Assembly (NCBI GenBank): GCA_026075535.2
Contig: AP026543.1
Span: 1,426,001-1,490,000, forward strand
Reading direction: 5' to 3'
Source: Tricholoma matsutake
Taxonomy: Eukaryota; Basidiomycota; Agaricomycetes; Agaricales; Tricholomataceae
Length of the DNA: 64,000 nt
Shown here: positions 1 to 11,467 of the stretch, piece by piece
Numbering within the stretch: position 1 is the first letter of the stretch
Layout: every line of letters starts with the position of its first letter
Position numbers and translations under genes: made by a program
The notes under the pieces: generated by a model
Database searches by the model: none
The model's input: the letters and a program-made list of their open reading frames with translations, nothing else
What the model was told of the DNA's origin: nothing

Positions 1-480
1 CAATTGCGTGCTGATATGTTTTGAGGGCTATCTTCATCTTCCACCTCCTTGACAGTGGTCTTGCGTGATTTCTTCTTTGCATGTGTCATGGATTTAGCTG
101 TTGAGGAACCTGAAGCCGGGTTCATCTGTTGTGAGCATGCTGTTGATTTGGTTCGCTTGGTACATGGTGCCATTTTCAAGGGGAGCATGTCAGCAATCTG
201 AAAAACAAGGTGAGAATAGAATAAATAAAAGGAGTGAAAAATATACCTCATCATTTGGAATCATACCATCTGATCCATTCAAGTCAGATTCTGAGCCTGA
301 TTCATCAGAGTCACCAGAGCGTGAGCTCAAAAATTCACTATCTTCATCGTCATCGTCATCCTCCCCTTGCACAACCTTCTTTGCTTGTTTGCATTTGCAT
401 TTGTGCTTACAATGTGCACTCCGGCATTTCTCAGGAAGGCCATCTTTGTCGAGCCCTTCTTCTTCAATCAATACCACCAT
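1..480 (-). CDS. hAT transposase N-terminal region (partial, runs off left edge)
   Basis: The minus strand is open from 480 and can be spliced over a 49-nt intron (246 to 198, GTATAT..TTTTTCAG), then reads off the window edge. The product begins MVVLIEEEGLDKDG, has a Cys/His/Lys-rich stretch (CRSAHCKHKCKCK), a run of acidic residues, and then a Lys/Arg-rich part ending EVEDEDSPQN. I recognise this as the low-complexity start of basidiomycete BED-type hAT transposases. The BED finger itself would lie outside the window. Position supports this: a hAT-type terminal repeat lies at 1585-1598 in the matching orientation. The catalytic part of a hAT element on the other strand at 19.9-22.0 kb may belong to the same family. 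Function is inferred from context; no catalytic residue is visible here. Confidence 0.4.
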
Positions 481-1598
481 ATTCTTACCCCAGTTTTCTC
501 ACTTTGAATCTATTGAACCATGATGTGAGGACTGTGTGAAATACGAGACTTTGTAGATGGTTAATTTACCTTGTACTTGAGTAAAAGGCAACAACATGGT
601 AGTATAGTGTGAATGTTGGTTCATTGAGTTTCCTAAAAGTTAAAACTAGTGCAAGATTTAAGGGTCCCATGTACATCAAGAGCAGCGGCCATCCCAAGAG
701 TAAAAAAAACCCCAAAAGATAGAGAACCCTCAAACATTTCATGAGATTTGAAATTAGACTTGACAACATAAAATGGCATTAAACATTGTTACATATATCT
801 GGCAACCTATAAATACACTATCTAGGAAATACAGCAATAAGCAGGCAAAAAATCTAAAATGATATGCATACCAAGTCAGAACAGGGAGACTGGTACAATG
901 GTGGCTTTGCAGTGTGAATGTTGAGCAGTGCAAGGTAGCAAGTAGCAAGGGATGTGATAGTTTGAAGTCCACAATGTCGGTGGCAAGCCCTATACATAGT
1001 AAGCATCGGCTGGAGGTGAGATGTTTCATCATTGTTGAAAAGTTAAGGCTGTTGGAATACAAACCGTGGTGTAAGCTCGGGTTAGGGTTAACCATGGGCA
1101 AATCTTACACAGCCACTGGTTACAAATGTCTCACATGTTGTTGAAACTTTTCTATTCTATTTGATTGATTTACTCCACTATGTATTTCAAAGATTGTATC
1201 CTACCTACCATATATTAGCTAAAGGCTATGCTTGTAGTTACATAGAGTACATAAAAAGTGACCTACTTCATAGTAGCACCTCAGTCTGTTCTACACTGAC
1301 TGAGGTGAGCATAACTTCCTTACTGATTATTTATATTTTACTAACTTATCGTAGTATATCTGATTCCATTACTATCGGGTATCAATAAAGTCTGTTCTAT
1401 GCTGACTGAGTATATCTGATTCCATTAAAGGCATGCTGTACATGCCGTGCATGGCCATAACTGTATGGCATCACATGGCATCAAACTGTACCATATACTG
1501 TACTGTCAGCAGACAGCACAGCTCCCTGATGGTATGGGTACCATGGCCATAATACGGCACTGTACAACCGCTGATGTATGGCATGGTGCACAGCCCTA
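1..1598 (-). mobile_element. hAT-2 element, 5' portion with terminal repeat
   Basis: The right edge on the plus strand ends GCACAGCCCTA; read on the minus strand it begins TAGGGCTGTGCACC. The same terminus ends the hAT-2 copy at 22033 (GTGCAGCCCTA). The subterminal 170 bp (1432-1598) is rich in ATGGCAT/ATGCCAT and GGTACC-like short inverted words, typical of hAT subterminal repeats. Immediately outside lies GATGCAC, which matches the TSD at 22034-22041 (GTGGCATC, reverse complement GATGCCAC) with one base deleted. Between 500 and 1430 I see no other conserved coding sequence. The tandem ACTGAGTATATCTGATTCCATT near 1350-1425 is a local duplication. Confidence 0.6.
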
Positions 1599-1681
1599 GA
1601 TGCACCCATATCCATGGACTTTAGTACATCATCCATGGATATTCACCCAGATGGACCTGGGTCCATCCACAGTAGTCCCTA
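1599..1681 (+). mobile_element. hAT-1 element, 3' terminal fragment
   Basis: These 83 bp match the 3' end of the complete hAT-1 copy (9500-9582) closely, ending TCCATCCACAGTAGTCCCTA versus TCCATCCACGGTAGTCCCTA. The fragment is bounded on the left by the hAT-2 terminus and on the right by an 8-bp TSD (GTCCATGC, 1682-1689) inside a Crinkler pseudogene. Confidence 0.75.
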
Positions 1682-2046
1682 GTCCATGCAGAGTCTGTTT
1701 TGGTTTTGCATTGATAGAATTCCCCTCTTTGGGCTGGAAAGATGGTAAGCCATATAATCTGAGATTGCAACTCTTCGATAGCATGCACCTTGAGTACTAG
1801 GCTGTGGGCATCAATGCCAGCTAATGAACCATATTTTTGTTCCTCTTGGATTTTCTTCTTCAGGTCACCCACCATAAACTTAGGATTGTGCCAGGATGGC
1901 CCTTCAATATCGATTGGAAACACCTTGGTTTCACCTTTGATAACACAAAGAAGCTGAAGATCACCATCACCATGGTTCATAGTGGCCAGGGCTTGGTCAG
2001 ATGTGGACAAGGGAAAAGGTGCTCCACTGGGTTTGCTGATGCGTTG
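1682..2046 (-). pseudogene. Crinkler (CRN) 5' half, broken by hAT-1
   Basis: The frame from about 1980 encodes a ubiquitin-like Crinkler header: MNHGDGDLQLLCVIKGE, then VGDLKKKIQEEQK and AHSLVL. It aligns along its length with the intact Crinkler at 57442-57636, and the match continues upstream into STSDQA. The tryptophan codon of the LW motif is missing (CTC-AAG against CTC-TGG-AAG). Intron 1 is recognisable but its acceptor has drifted. About 50 nt of exon 2 follow, and the gene then stops at the hAT-1 terminus; the last 8 bp (GTCCATGC) are the TSD. It is dead: about 80 codons, no effector or NTPase domain. Crinklers are known as modular effector or conflict proteins with an N-terminal header and a C-terminal toxin-like domain. 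Confidence 0.8.
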
Positions 2047-2272
2047 TGACATTTGCATGACAACATGGTAACACCACACATTCAGACTAAGACTGATGGT
2101 AATAAAGAAACTATATTCCTCCTAGGCCTGCTATGAAGTATAGGGGGTTTATATAGATACTAGGTGAGTCATTATCTCAGTATTGGAGCCTATTACTAAG
2201 ATTGCACAATCATGGGTGAACAAGTAAATCAAGTGTAATCAAGTCCAAATGTGTCTGTAATGGTCACTTTCA

Positions 2273-3170
2273 CTACATACGCCCTCCAGCAGATGTCCTG
2301 ACATCTGCTTTCCCAGTTCTTTGGCCTTTTTGTGTTTGCTTTAGCTCCAGGTTTGGATCCCTCAGCAGTTTTAGGTCCTGTCGAAGATGCAGCTGCGAGT
2401 CCCGCATGTGTAGAACTGTTTGTTCCACTCGCAGAAGAGAGAGAAGACTTGGGTGGGTCAACAGACATGGCATGATTCTGGTTAGATGGCCCTGCTGTGG
2501 GAGTCTGGGAGCATTCAATGGGTTTTGGCACAGCAGCAACTGTTTCACTCATCCAAGCATCTGAATGTCTCTTCTTATGGGTCTTTGGTTTAGGCTTGGG
2601 ATTGGGATTATGAGGAGTAGTGGGATATGGTGCTGTGCTGGTTTTTTGGTTCATTCGCTCATTTATGGCACAATCGCAGTGTATCACTTGGCTCGCAGTT
2701 TGCATCAGCAATCCCCAAGTTATGTCAGCTTCATAAGGTGAGAGAACCATACTCCCCTCACCGAGAACTGATGGAACATGATCTCCGACAGGTGTAAGTG
2801 CAGATGGAGGTTGAGGCAACAATGAGCATGAAGCTGTGGTGGATCTAGAGTGGGGCAGATCTGAAGGTGGTCCCATACACACGGTACAGTTATGCAGGGA
2901 TGCTGGGTCTACCTGGAAGAGTGTGGTGTTGGGGGCAGTACCTTGAGGGTCCACTCCAACCATGGTAGCAAACTGGATGAAGCAATTCCTGGAGTCATCA
3001 TTGAAACTTTTGGCAAATTCATGATACCTGCCAGGCTTGACATCAGGATTGCCTGAATGCAGGGATTGGTCATAGTGAATGAAGCTTTGGATCTGGTGTG
3101 AGGAATAGCAGACATGACGATCTGGAATGTTGGGATCGGCAAGGATCCAGTAATCGCAGATGATGCTCAA
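2273..3170 (-). CDS. unassigned Pro/Ser-rich ORF, probably a gene fragment
   Basis: A single open stretch of about 300 codons with no ATG at its start; it opens in frame with SIICDYWILADPNIPDRH, so the true start is probably in a lost upstream exon. The first 110 residues look globular (FIHYDQSLHSGNPDVKPGRY, FIQFATMVGVDP). The rest is Pro/Ser/Thr-rich with a basic patch (NPKPKPKTHKKRH). Near the end a neighbouring frame gives KADVRTSAGGRM followed by a stop at 2273, suggesting one frameshift near 2310. I do not recognise a domain. It lies upstream of, and on the same strand as, the Crinkler 5' fragment. A transposon-associated protein family is possible but unproven. Confidence 0.35.
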
Positions 3171-4190
3171 CCCGGAAACTCTACCAAAACCAACTATACT
3201 AGTCTTAGGAGATATAACATGAGTCAGAGTAAGGTTGCAAGGTACTACTGAGTATCACCATGCTATCCAAAGGGCAGTAAATGTACTGTGAAATGTTGCG
3301 AAGCAGTATTAGGTGGTGCAAAGTTCTGTGAAACCATATGAAGTAGCACGAAACACTACGAAGTGTTTCGAAATGAAACGAAAGAGTTTACTGAGGTTAG
3401 GTTTAACATTTGGAGGAGTTCAACACCTTCTGGATAATCTATACCCTTTCTGAGTCAGAGAAGCTTTTGAAGGCACAGAACTCCTCACTCGGATGCCATC
3501 AGGTGAGTAAGGGTTGATCCACAGCCAACATCATCACATGTTGTGTGACCTTGCTGTGACTGATTTGTCAGTTTCCAGGAACATCAATTGGTGTATCAGC
3601 GCGCCTCGTCTAGTAGCTAATCTATGTACTATGAATTACACTATGTGCTTTTAAGGTGTAAATGAACTATATACTAGAGTATTATGAGATAATAGTTGTG
3701 AATTATTTACTTAGGTGATGTTTGCTTTTTATTTTCCTTATCTGAGTCGGGGCTTAATTTCCATTTGCCAGGGTGTGCGTGATGGCCAAGATTTGTGGAG
3801 CACCAGTTCCACCTCCCCATAAACACCGCCTGTCTTTCATTTCTTTCATTGGCTTGCGACACGCTTGAGGTGCAGAGCAGCTATTTCCAAGAATTACCCA
3901 AAACAGAACATTATTGATGTATGCCTGATTACTTTCTTCTTCCACTGAAAATAAAAAATTGAGAACCTAGACCCTCTGGAGAATTATATTCTACATAGAT
4001 CTTAGGTTTTACTTTTGCGAAAAAAGTGGAATTGAATGAGTAATTAGAAATACAGTGTTTTGTCACGATTTGTCTGGGTAGGCATGTATGCAGCTTTGTA
4101 GGCTTCAATAGGACATCATACTAGCCTACCTAAGCAAGCATGTTAGTTCTGTCAAGGCATACTTAGTGATGACTGGATCCAATCAACAAC
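3171..4190. other. no gene seen; CGAA-rich patch
   Basis: I see no supported gene here. At 3290-3400 there is a cryptically repetitive patch built on GAAGY..CGAAA words (ACGAAGTGTTTCGAAATGAAAC). A short open frame at 3754-3945 (minus) has no recognisable motif and is not called. Confidence 0.5.
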
Positions 4191-4194
4191 ATGC

Positions 4195-4760
4195 ACTGTG
4201 GACCTAGCACAATATGATTTTCAGCCATTTAAATTCGGAAATGTGAATTTCCTAACATAAATGGCTGAATTCAGGGTGGATGAATTTGGGATGAATTTTC
4301 ATCCCAAATATTTCAGCCATCCAAGGGATGGAGTTCATATGTGTTACATTACAAAATATTCTTAACCTAATGGGATGAATTTTCATTTTACAAGGGGATG
4401 AAATACAGGGGATAATTTCAATCCAAGATGAGGGTATGGATTTGCAACCATCTTAATGTGTGAATTTTCATCAAACTTTTCAACAATTTATGGGATAGTG
4501 TTTCCTGCCACAAAGGTGTGAATAACAGGGTGTGTTTTCAGCCTGAAATAACATACAAATTTCATACTATTATGAGATGATTTTAGTAGGGAAATTTCTT
4601 TCATTAAATATTGAATTGATTGTTCCTTCCTCAGGTATTATTGTTATTGTTTTCAGTCAGAATGAGAGGATACTTCAGGATTACAAGTGTTAAAAGAATT
4701 TTTTTCATCCCAAAAAAGGGGATTTTTCATTTGTGTTGTAATTGTTTTACTGACAAGTCA
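4195..4760. repeat. AT-rich repeat block with GGGATGAA/TTCATCCC words
   Basis: Short direct and inverted copies of GGGATGAA, TTTTCATCCC and TTTCAGCC recur from 4215 to 4610. The same vocabulary returns at 6895-7066 and 9591-9730, on either side of the hAT-1 copy. This suggests one older element into which the modules and hAT-1 inserted. I could not find convincing terminal repeats for it and no coding sequence is present. Confidence 0.4.
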
Positions 4761-5005
4761 TTTGCAGCCCACCCTCAACACATCACATGATGAATGTTGA
4801 ACATCACGTCACATCAACATCAACCATAACCACCATGCCGCCATCTCACCTCACCACAACCACCACCATTGATGATGATGACGCTCCCCCCTCTCTCCTC
4901 TCTCTTCCCATGACCCCAATGCTGTCAATGCTGATGCCCACGACAACAAACACAACACTGGCAACACCACCTGTGGCCACAAATGAGCTACCTCACTCAC
5001 AACGC

Positions 5006-5102
5006 GGCCCAAATGACATGAATTGTCGTTTGGGCCATAGTAAGTTTTTTTCTTCTATAATTCATGTTCATTTTACCAACTAAACTATTACTTTATGTTT
5101 AG
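5006..5102 (+). repeat. GGCCCAAA hairpin followed by intron-like segment, copy 1
   Basis: Stem GGCCCAAATGACA / TGTCGTTTGGGCC with a 5-nt loop. Three bases after it comes GTAAGTTTTTTT, then a pyrimidine-rich run, CAACTAAAC as a possible branch site and TTTAG at 5102, giving a 63-nt segment (5040-5102) with all splice signals of a basidiomycete intron. Confidence 0.65.
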
Positions 5103-5854
5103 GGAAAAAATGAGGCCTACGATGCATGACAGGAATGACGGGAATGACAAACGACAAATGGGAGGGGCAGAGATGGGCGATGATGATGATGATGGTGATG
5201 GTGACAGAAGACGGGACAGCAGTGGGAGGCCCATATAGCGGGACCCACCAGGTAAGTACACCACCCCCTCGTTTACCCGCCACGTCACGCTGATGATGCC
5301 CCCACCTCCTTCCCCAGAGCTCAACAACGACATCTGAGAAACATTCACCCCATGTCCATGAGTGATTGCTCGTGGGGTGGATCATGGGTGCTCACCACCA
5401 ACGCCATCCACACCCCACACCACACCGCTGCAGACAACATGGCACCCGCCCCCATGCCTATGAGCAACTGCTCATAGGGTGGGATTGCAGGTGCAGCCTG
5501 TTTACGACAACAGGGCAGGGAGGGGACAACACTGCCAGCACCAGCACCTGCAGGATGACGATGGGACGCAGGGCAGGGGGGACGACATGATAACAGAGGG
5601 GAATGACACCCACCCCATGCCTACGAGCACCTGCTCATAGGGTGGATTGTGGGCATCTACAGTGACAGAACAACAAGGGGGATGACACGACAACAAGGGG
5701 ACTGAAAGTTTTTTTTCTTTTCTTTTTTTCTTATTCAATTGTACTAATAAACAATTCTACTTCATTTTCTAGGGAGAACCTCGACCAGCTATGCTGAAAA
5801 TGGGCACCCTGACCCCAACCGATGATATGTGATGTGTATTGTCATTTGGGGCAT

Positions 5855-5922
5855 GTAAGTTTTTCTCTTTTCTTTCTTTCTTATTCAATCATACTAACCA
5901 TTAGATTAATTGATTTTTTAAG
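5855..5922 (+). repeat. intron-like segment of a decayed hairpin module, copy 2
   Basis: Only the right arm of the hairpin remains (GTCATTTGGGGC, 5841-5852). It is followed by GTAAGTTTTTCTC, ATACTAACC as a possible branch site and TTTTTTAAG at 5922, 68 nt in all. A third, weaker intron-like segment ends at about 5773. Confidence 0.5.
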
Positions 5923-6076
5923 GAAAAAACTCGAGGAATCACCCTGAAAATGGGCACCCCATGCCCTGGGTGATGAACAAAGGAGGAAACGAGAGGGGTG
6001 GAGCAGGGAACAGATGGCGATGGGAGGGGATGGTGCTCGGAGGCCCATATAGGGCAGGTACACACCCCACCCCTCT

Positions 6077-6447
6077 TAGTGTTGCCTTGACCAACTTGGG
6101 GCATTTTTGTATTTTTAAAATAACTTGACACAATGCACTCAGCCTGCTTAGTATTGAGAGAGGACCCATCGACGTTTGGGGCTCCCTATCTATGTGAATA
6201 TTTTCAGAATTCTATACAATTTATTGGAGTTAATATTCCCTTTGACTCATTTGTGTCAAGTCAACCAGCAAAAATGAGTCAAAGGCAATATCAACTCCAA
6301 TAAATTGTATAGAATTCTGAAAATATTTACATAGATAGGGAGCCCCAAAGGTCGATGGGTCCTCTCTCAACACTAAGCAGGCTGAGTGCATTGTGTCAAG
6401 TTATTTTAAAGATACAAAAATGCCCCAAGTCGGTCAAGGCAACACTA
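6077..6447. mobile_element. foldback hAT-type MITE, copy 1
   Basis: The 371-bp element is almost wholly an inverted repeat: TAGTGTTGCCTTGACC on the left, GGTCAAGGCAACACTA on the right, with arms pairing through to a short centre near 6255-6290. It is flanked by near-identical 8-bp duplications, ACCCCTCT (6069-6076) and ACCCCTCC (6448-6455). An 8-bp TSD and the TAGTG start are hallmarks of the hAT superfamily. It encodes nothing and must depend on a transposase elsewhere. Confidence 0.85.
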
Positions 6448-7539
6448 ACCCCTCCTCTTTTACCTGCTGCCTCACGCTGATGACCCCCCACCACCTTCCC
6501 CAGGGCATGATGAACCAGCACCCACCACACATCCATGAGCAACTGCTCATGGGGTGGATTGTGGGTGCATCCTCTGATGATGGGGACAAGGGTGATGACA
6601 AGTGCAACCCGGCACCCAGCACCACCACCAAGATGACCAAACCACGGCACCAGACCCCTCCGCTATGAGCAACTTCATAGGGAGTAAGGCTGGTGTGTAG
6701 GAGGTGGAGATGACATGACAAGGGGGACAGGGACAGGGACAACGATGATGGGGATGTGATGGGACAACAGGCTGACAATGAGGCATCAGGGGTCTGGGGG
6801 ATTTTTTTGCTTCTTTTGAGTAGATTTTGTATCTTAGTGGCATGAAATTTACTCTGATACATGATGAAACTATTCTATCAATGGGATGAAAAAACATTAT
6901 TGGCAGGTTCTTTCATTCCTCTTAAACCCCTGGAAAGTTGATGAAATTCAACCCAGGTAGAGGGGTGTTATTTATGCCCATATAAAGATGAAAACCATCC
7001 CATGGGATGAATTTGGTGTGGGATGAACTGGGGACAAAATGTGGGAGGTTTTCATCCCATCAACTCATCCCTTATAGGGACTACCATGGATGGATGGATA
7101 TGGATATGGATATTTCATGGGTGATATCCATGGATGAATGGATGGTTACTATTAAATTTAAATAAATGAGTAATTCCAAGTTCTGAATTTATTGAGACAA
7201 GGTATTGTCGATTGAGCTGGCTGGATGTCTCATCTGATCTATTAGTGTGGTAATTGCTGAAGTGGCCTATTTTGATTCTCATCCATTTCAGATCTTGCGA
7301 GGTCCCTTTAGTAACCCCCCTCCCCTTTTTCGCCCATGAACATCAGTTGAAATGGAATGGCCAGAAGTGGGGCCCTGATTCTACAAAAACCAAGCCAAAG
7401 CCAGCTGGCCACTGCAATAGTGGCTGTGTATGCTCTAAGCGGGTAAAGCCCCCAGCCCCCTACAGAACTTGGAATTGCCATGCAACACAATGGCCCTCTA
7501 GCACAAGTATAGTCTTGGTAAGGAATGACAGTACTTTAC

Positions 7540-7745
7540 TGTCCCCCACGTAATCTGCACAGACTCCACATGGACTCCTAGCTGTCCGCGGACTCTGAGC
7601 AGAGTCCTAGCTGTCTGCATGGAGTCTGTGGACAGTCCTCGGACTCTGCCCAGAGTCCTAGTAAAAAGATTTTCAGAGTTGTAAAGACAAAAGTCGGATC
7701 AAAATCCGAGCAGAGTCCGAGCAAAGTCCTAGCTTGCAGGTGACT
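7540..7745. repeat. GGACTC/GAGTCC-rich imperfect inverted repeats
   Basis: Words such as GGACTCTG, CAGAGTCC, AGTCCTAGCTGTC and their complements recur in both orientations, giving several possible small stem-loops. Similar AGACTCC/GGAGTCT words occur at 15085-15360. No coding potential is supported. Confidence 0.4.
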
Positions 7746-7764
7746 TAGTGATTAAATTTAGTTC

Positions 7765-8160
7765 AGTCCCTCACATAGTGATGTTATAACTTTTTGTGCT
7801 GAAAATGACATCTGTATGATGTGACCTATATGTAGAACATAGTGATGTTATATACCATTCTGACCGGATTTTTATGCTGAGTTTGAAAATGATATCCATC
7901 TGATCATGTGACCTACCATATAGAACATAGTGATGTTATATACCATTCTGACCACAATTTTCAGCCGAGTTTGAAAATCACCCTTGCATAGTCATGTGAC
8001 CTACCATATATGGAACATAGTGATGTTATATACCATTCTGACCACAATTTTCAGCTGAGTTTGAAAATCACCCTTGCATAGTCATGTGACACTGTATATA
8101 AAACATAGTGATGGTACATACAATTTTGACCAGATTTTTTAATCTGAGTTTCACATGCTT
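7765..8160 (+). repeat. 88-bp minisatellite inside hAT-1
   Basis: About five head-to-tail units begin ACATAGTGATGTTATATACC and carry CTGAGTTTGAAAAT and CATGTGACCTA. The two central units are nearly identical and the outer ones have drifted, as expected for a slowly decaying tandem array. Confidence 0.75.
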
Positions 8161-8418
8161 TTTCTTGACATTCTTGCTCTCTTTGAATGATCAAGTAAAG
8201 CCATTAAGGCATCATCAAGATATACCTCTTGTATTTTTGTCATTCTCACACTTTTATTGAATGATCAAATCCAATTGGTGTGTGAAATATGGAATCATCA
8301 AGATATCCTGGCAGGATATTTAGTGTCATATTAGAGTATGTTGAAGGGAAACTTTTGAAAAGTGTTGTTATACACCATTCTGACCTGCTTTTCATAATGA
8401 CTGTCATGTGACCTACTA

Positions 8419-8837
8419 TCAAGGAGGTTGGAGGAATCATGAAGTACTGGCATCAAGCCATTGAGCAGCGACCTCGGTTAGCAAAGACGGGGCTTGATTT
8501 TTGCTCAGCACCAGGTAAGTGTAATAATTTTTATTTTTGCTTCTACTCAGACACTCTTTTAGCATCATCAGTGGATGTTGAACATGCATTCGCAGTTGGA
8601 AGGCTTGAGATCAATCACCTTCAGCATAACACCAGCCCACAGACCTTCAAGGCTCAAGTTGCAGTTGGATCTTGGGCCAAAACTCCACTCTATTCAGGAC
8701 TTTCAGAAACCATTAAGATTGTTCAGAAGCAAATGGGAAGTGAAGAGCAGGTGGGACCTCAGAAAGAAGTTGATGAGACTGAGTTGGAAGATGAGGTAGA
8801 AGAGACAGATGAGGAATCCAGGTTTTGGAGAACTTGA
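8419..8837 (+). pseudogene. hAT-1 transposase C-terminal (dimerisation) region
   Basis: Two exons split by an intron at about 8515-8562 read GGIMKYWHQAIEQRP, then SAP joined to ASSVDVEHAFAVGRL and NHLQHNTS, then GSWAK and an acidic tail ending in a stop. This is the hAT family C-terminal dimerisation block; basidiomycete relatives have P-A-T/S-S-V-D-A-E-R-A-F at this point. The catalytic RNase H-like core upstream is absent, so the gene is dead. The same exons are found on the minus strand at 22.7-23.3 kb with few changes. The intron may instead use an acceptor at 8550; both keep frame. Confidence 0.8.
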
Positions 8838-8978
8838 ATTGTAATTGTACAAATTCCTATGGTATTTCAGATGTATTTCAAAGTAATATTTATTGGTGTA
8901 AAACCATTTTCTGATTAAAAGAAGCAGTCTTAAGTACAAACTTTACTCAGTATAATAGATAACATCATGTGTGCCAAC

Positions 8979-9362
8979 TAGTGTTGCCATGACTTTAAGT
9001 CAGACTTTTTGATTGCTGTATATCTCTGCAAGCACATCATCGTAGGATGTAAACAAATTAACGCAGGGTACATATTTATTGCTGCTATCCACAAATCCAA
9101 AAATTACATAAATCGGATTACTACATCTTGAGTTATTGACCAACTAAAATTCTGACCTTTTGTATATAAAAAGGTCAGAATTTTAGTTGGTCAATAACTC
9201 AAGATGTAGTAATCCGATTTATGTAATTTTTGGATTGGTCAATAGCAGTGATAAATATGTACCCCACATCAATTAGTTTATGTTCTACAATGATGTACTT
9301 ACAGAGATATACAGCAATCAAAAAAGTCTGACTTGAAGACATGGGCCCTCATGGCAACACTA
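8979..9362. mobile_element. foldback hAT-type MITE, copy 2
   Basis: The 384-bp foldback element starts TAGTGTTGCCATGAC and ends GGCAACACTA, flanked by a perfect 8-bp TSD, GTGCCAAC (8971-8978 and 9363-9370). The arms meet near 9170 around a CTTTTTGTATATAAAAAG core. It is inserted in the 3' non-coding part of hAT-1, at the same place as the copy at 22179-22545. Confidence 0.9.
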
Positions 9363-9590
9363 GTGCCAACTGCCAACAAGGCACTCCAGCAGGTAATTGA
9401 CCTTGCAAAAACATTTTAATAGACCATGGTACATATATTAGAGCATTTGAGAGCATAAAAAATAGTAGTATTCATATGGATACCCATGGATGATCCATGG
9501 ATCCACCCATATCCATGGACTTCAGTACATCATCCATGGATATTCACCCGGATGGACCCGGGTCCATCCACGGTAGTCCCTAATCCCTTA

Positions 9591-11460
9591 CAGGTAGGAA
9601 AAGGCATTCTTTTTCACTCCTCTTAGTGGTAGATTTTCATGCCAACTCCTGATGAAACTTATTCCATTTTGGGGTTTATCAATACATGAAAACTATACCA
9701 TAAATATATCATTTTACACTATCTAAAGGTATGAAATGTGGGATAGTTTTCCTACCCCTTGGGCCCCATAGTGGGAAGGATGCGAGGCCCTCTAGATGTT
9801 ATCTGTCAGACCGACCATCAAATAGTCATAAAACAACTGCTTGTCAAAGCAGTTCGAAGCTAAAAGAATGTGTTTCAAGGACTTGCAATGATTTTCAAGA
9901 AGTTGCAATGATTTTCGAGGTGTTGCGATATTTTTCGAGGTTTTTTCAAAGAAGTCTCGAGGAATTTTGAGTGTGCAAATATGTTCAGATGCAAGATTGG
10001 GGGACTAGACGAGTAGTAGAAGCAAAGCAAAGGCGAATCAAGGGAAACGAGAGTGAAAATAGCATAATGCAAGGAATTTCAAGGAATTTCAAGGAAGTTT
10101 AGCATAAAACACCAAACTTCAGACTGAATAAGACTAAACTGAACTCTCAAATCACTGTGATCTGGGAGGAAGACAATGACTTTCTTGTTTTTCTTTGTAT
10201 CTAGTACATCTTTTTATATAAAATAAAGAAAGTACCTAAAAAGGCTAGAGAACATGAGGCAAACATGTGGAAAACTCAAGGCAAAAGACAATAGAAGTAT
10301 ATCAGAACAATAAAGCGAGACTAGAAAGGGTGAATATAACACATGATGAAGAAATAATAAGAAAGAATAGCTAAAAGAGGACTGTCCTTGTTATAATTGA
10401 ATAAAACATTGGAAACTGCTTCGAGCGGATTGTATGCATGCACATGCAGTCGAAATGTGTTCGATATACTCAAGATAGTGTCCCATGTGTCCAGCATGCA
10501 TCCGAAGATTGTTTGAATAGGAAATACTGTGTCCAGAGATGTTTTTCGAGGTTCGAGGTTTTTCGAAGATTTTCGAAGTTTCTTCGGACTTCATTTGTGG
10601 CCCGAAATTGGTGCGATATTGTTCGACAATGGTAGGGAATACGTCTGGCATGTGTGTGATGACCATTCAGATAGCGATATAGGGTCCGATGTCGATTTCT
10701 GATGTTCGGTGATTTTTGAAGTCAGTCGAGGAAATATCGGACTTGTTCGAAGGCCAATATCGCTGCAATATTGCTCGAAACTGGTTTGGAACCCATCGAC
10801 AATGTTCCAAGTGTATATCCTGAGCTGTACAAAGGTCGGGGAAATTGTATTATGGCGGCTGAAGGCATATGAAGAATTTCGAAGCATTGTGAAGAATTTC
10901 AAAGCATTCTCATGACTTTGTAGAGGTTTGTAGAGCTTTGGAGGGGTTCATATGGGTTTGTAGAGCTTTGACAACAATCGTAGATGTGTTTTCTGAGCTT
11001 GAACAACAAGGTGGACCTATCAGTGGATATTATCCATGTATATGCTGAACTCCTTTTTTGAGGCCTGTCAACATTGAATGGATTGACTGATATGTCTGTT
11101 CAGGCCTGATGTGGTAGGAAAGGGGCCTTTTCCACAAAACCCACAACGTTGAGACATGGACGAGAACATGGTTATGCAGAACAGTAGTATGCCTGACTAA
11201 CTTGCAGTGAAAATTTTTGCTAATGTCCAATGTCTAATACCTCTAGGTTCAATGTGGCACCCAACTGCATCTGATGATCTCCTTCAATTTCAATTTATTT
11301 TTTGTACACTGTTTGTAGGTGGGCAACGTGTGTCATGTTACCGCTGTGTCTTGTTGAATCATGCTCTTGTTGATTGTATTCAATTCAGCACCGCCACTTT
11401 GGTTTGACTATTTAATGTTCTATTTTTCCTTCAATGTTTGCCCACTGTTATTGCCTATGT
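9591..11460. other. no gene seen; TTTCGA-rich low-complexity DNA
   Basis: No supported gene. From 9840 to 10060 and from 10510 to 10925 the sequence is a cryptic repeat of TTTTCGAGG, TTTTCGAAG and GATTTTCGA words. It is far richer in CpG and TCGA than the surrounding repeats. Open frames here are low-complexity artefacts without conserved motifs. Confidence 0.5.
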
Positions 11461-11467
11461 TTACACA

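Larger units (their letters stand above)
4770..6790 (+). repeat. hairpin-intron module cluster 1 (CA/GGGATGACA-rich)
   Basis: This block is made of low-complexity runs (CACCACAAC, GGGATGACAACA) punctuated by three recurring parts: a GGCCCAAATGACA hairpin (5006-5036); T-rich intron-like segments at 5040-5102 and 5855-5922; and a second palindrome, CCATGAGCAACTGCTCATGG, at 5356-5375, 5458-5477, 5621-5640 and 6533-6552. Many short open frames exist on both strands, but none is conserved between module copies, so I do not regard it as protein-coding. A foldback MITE (6077-6447) is inserted in it. Confidence 0.6.
7075..9582 (+). mobile_element. hAT-1 element, complete ends, internally deleted
   Basis: The 2508-bp element starts TAGGGACTACCATGGATGG and ends CCATCCACGGTAGTCCCTA, flanked by a perfect 8-bp TSD, ATCCCTTA (7067-7074 and 9583-9590). 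It carries only the C-terminal part of a transposase gene (8419-8837), an 88-bp minisatellite and a nested MITE, so it is non-autonomous. Its termini identify fragments elsewhere: the 3' tip at 1599-1681 and the 5' end at 56755-56902. Confidence 0.9.

Noticed and set aside
101..539. Plus-strand frames overlapping the hAT N-terminal region
   Set aside because: Ser-rich frames are antisense shadows of the acidic minus-strand coding sequence.
7254..7553. 99-codon frame in the hAT-1 5' part
   Set aside because: No hAT or BED motif, no support in other hAT-1 copies; likely chance.
7765..8160. CRISPR-like array
   Set aside because: The units are contiguous 88-bp repeats without unique spacers, in a eukaryotic transposon.
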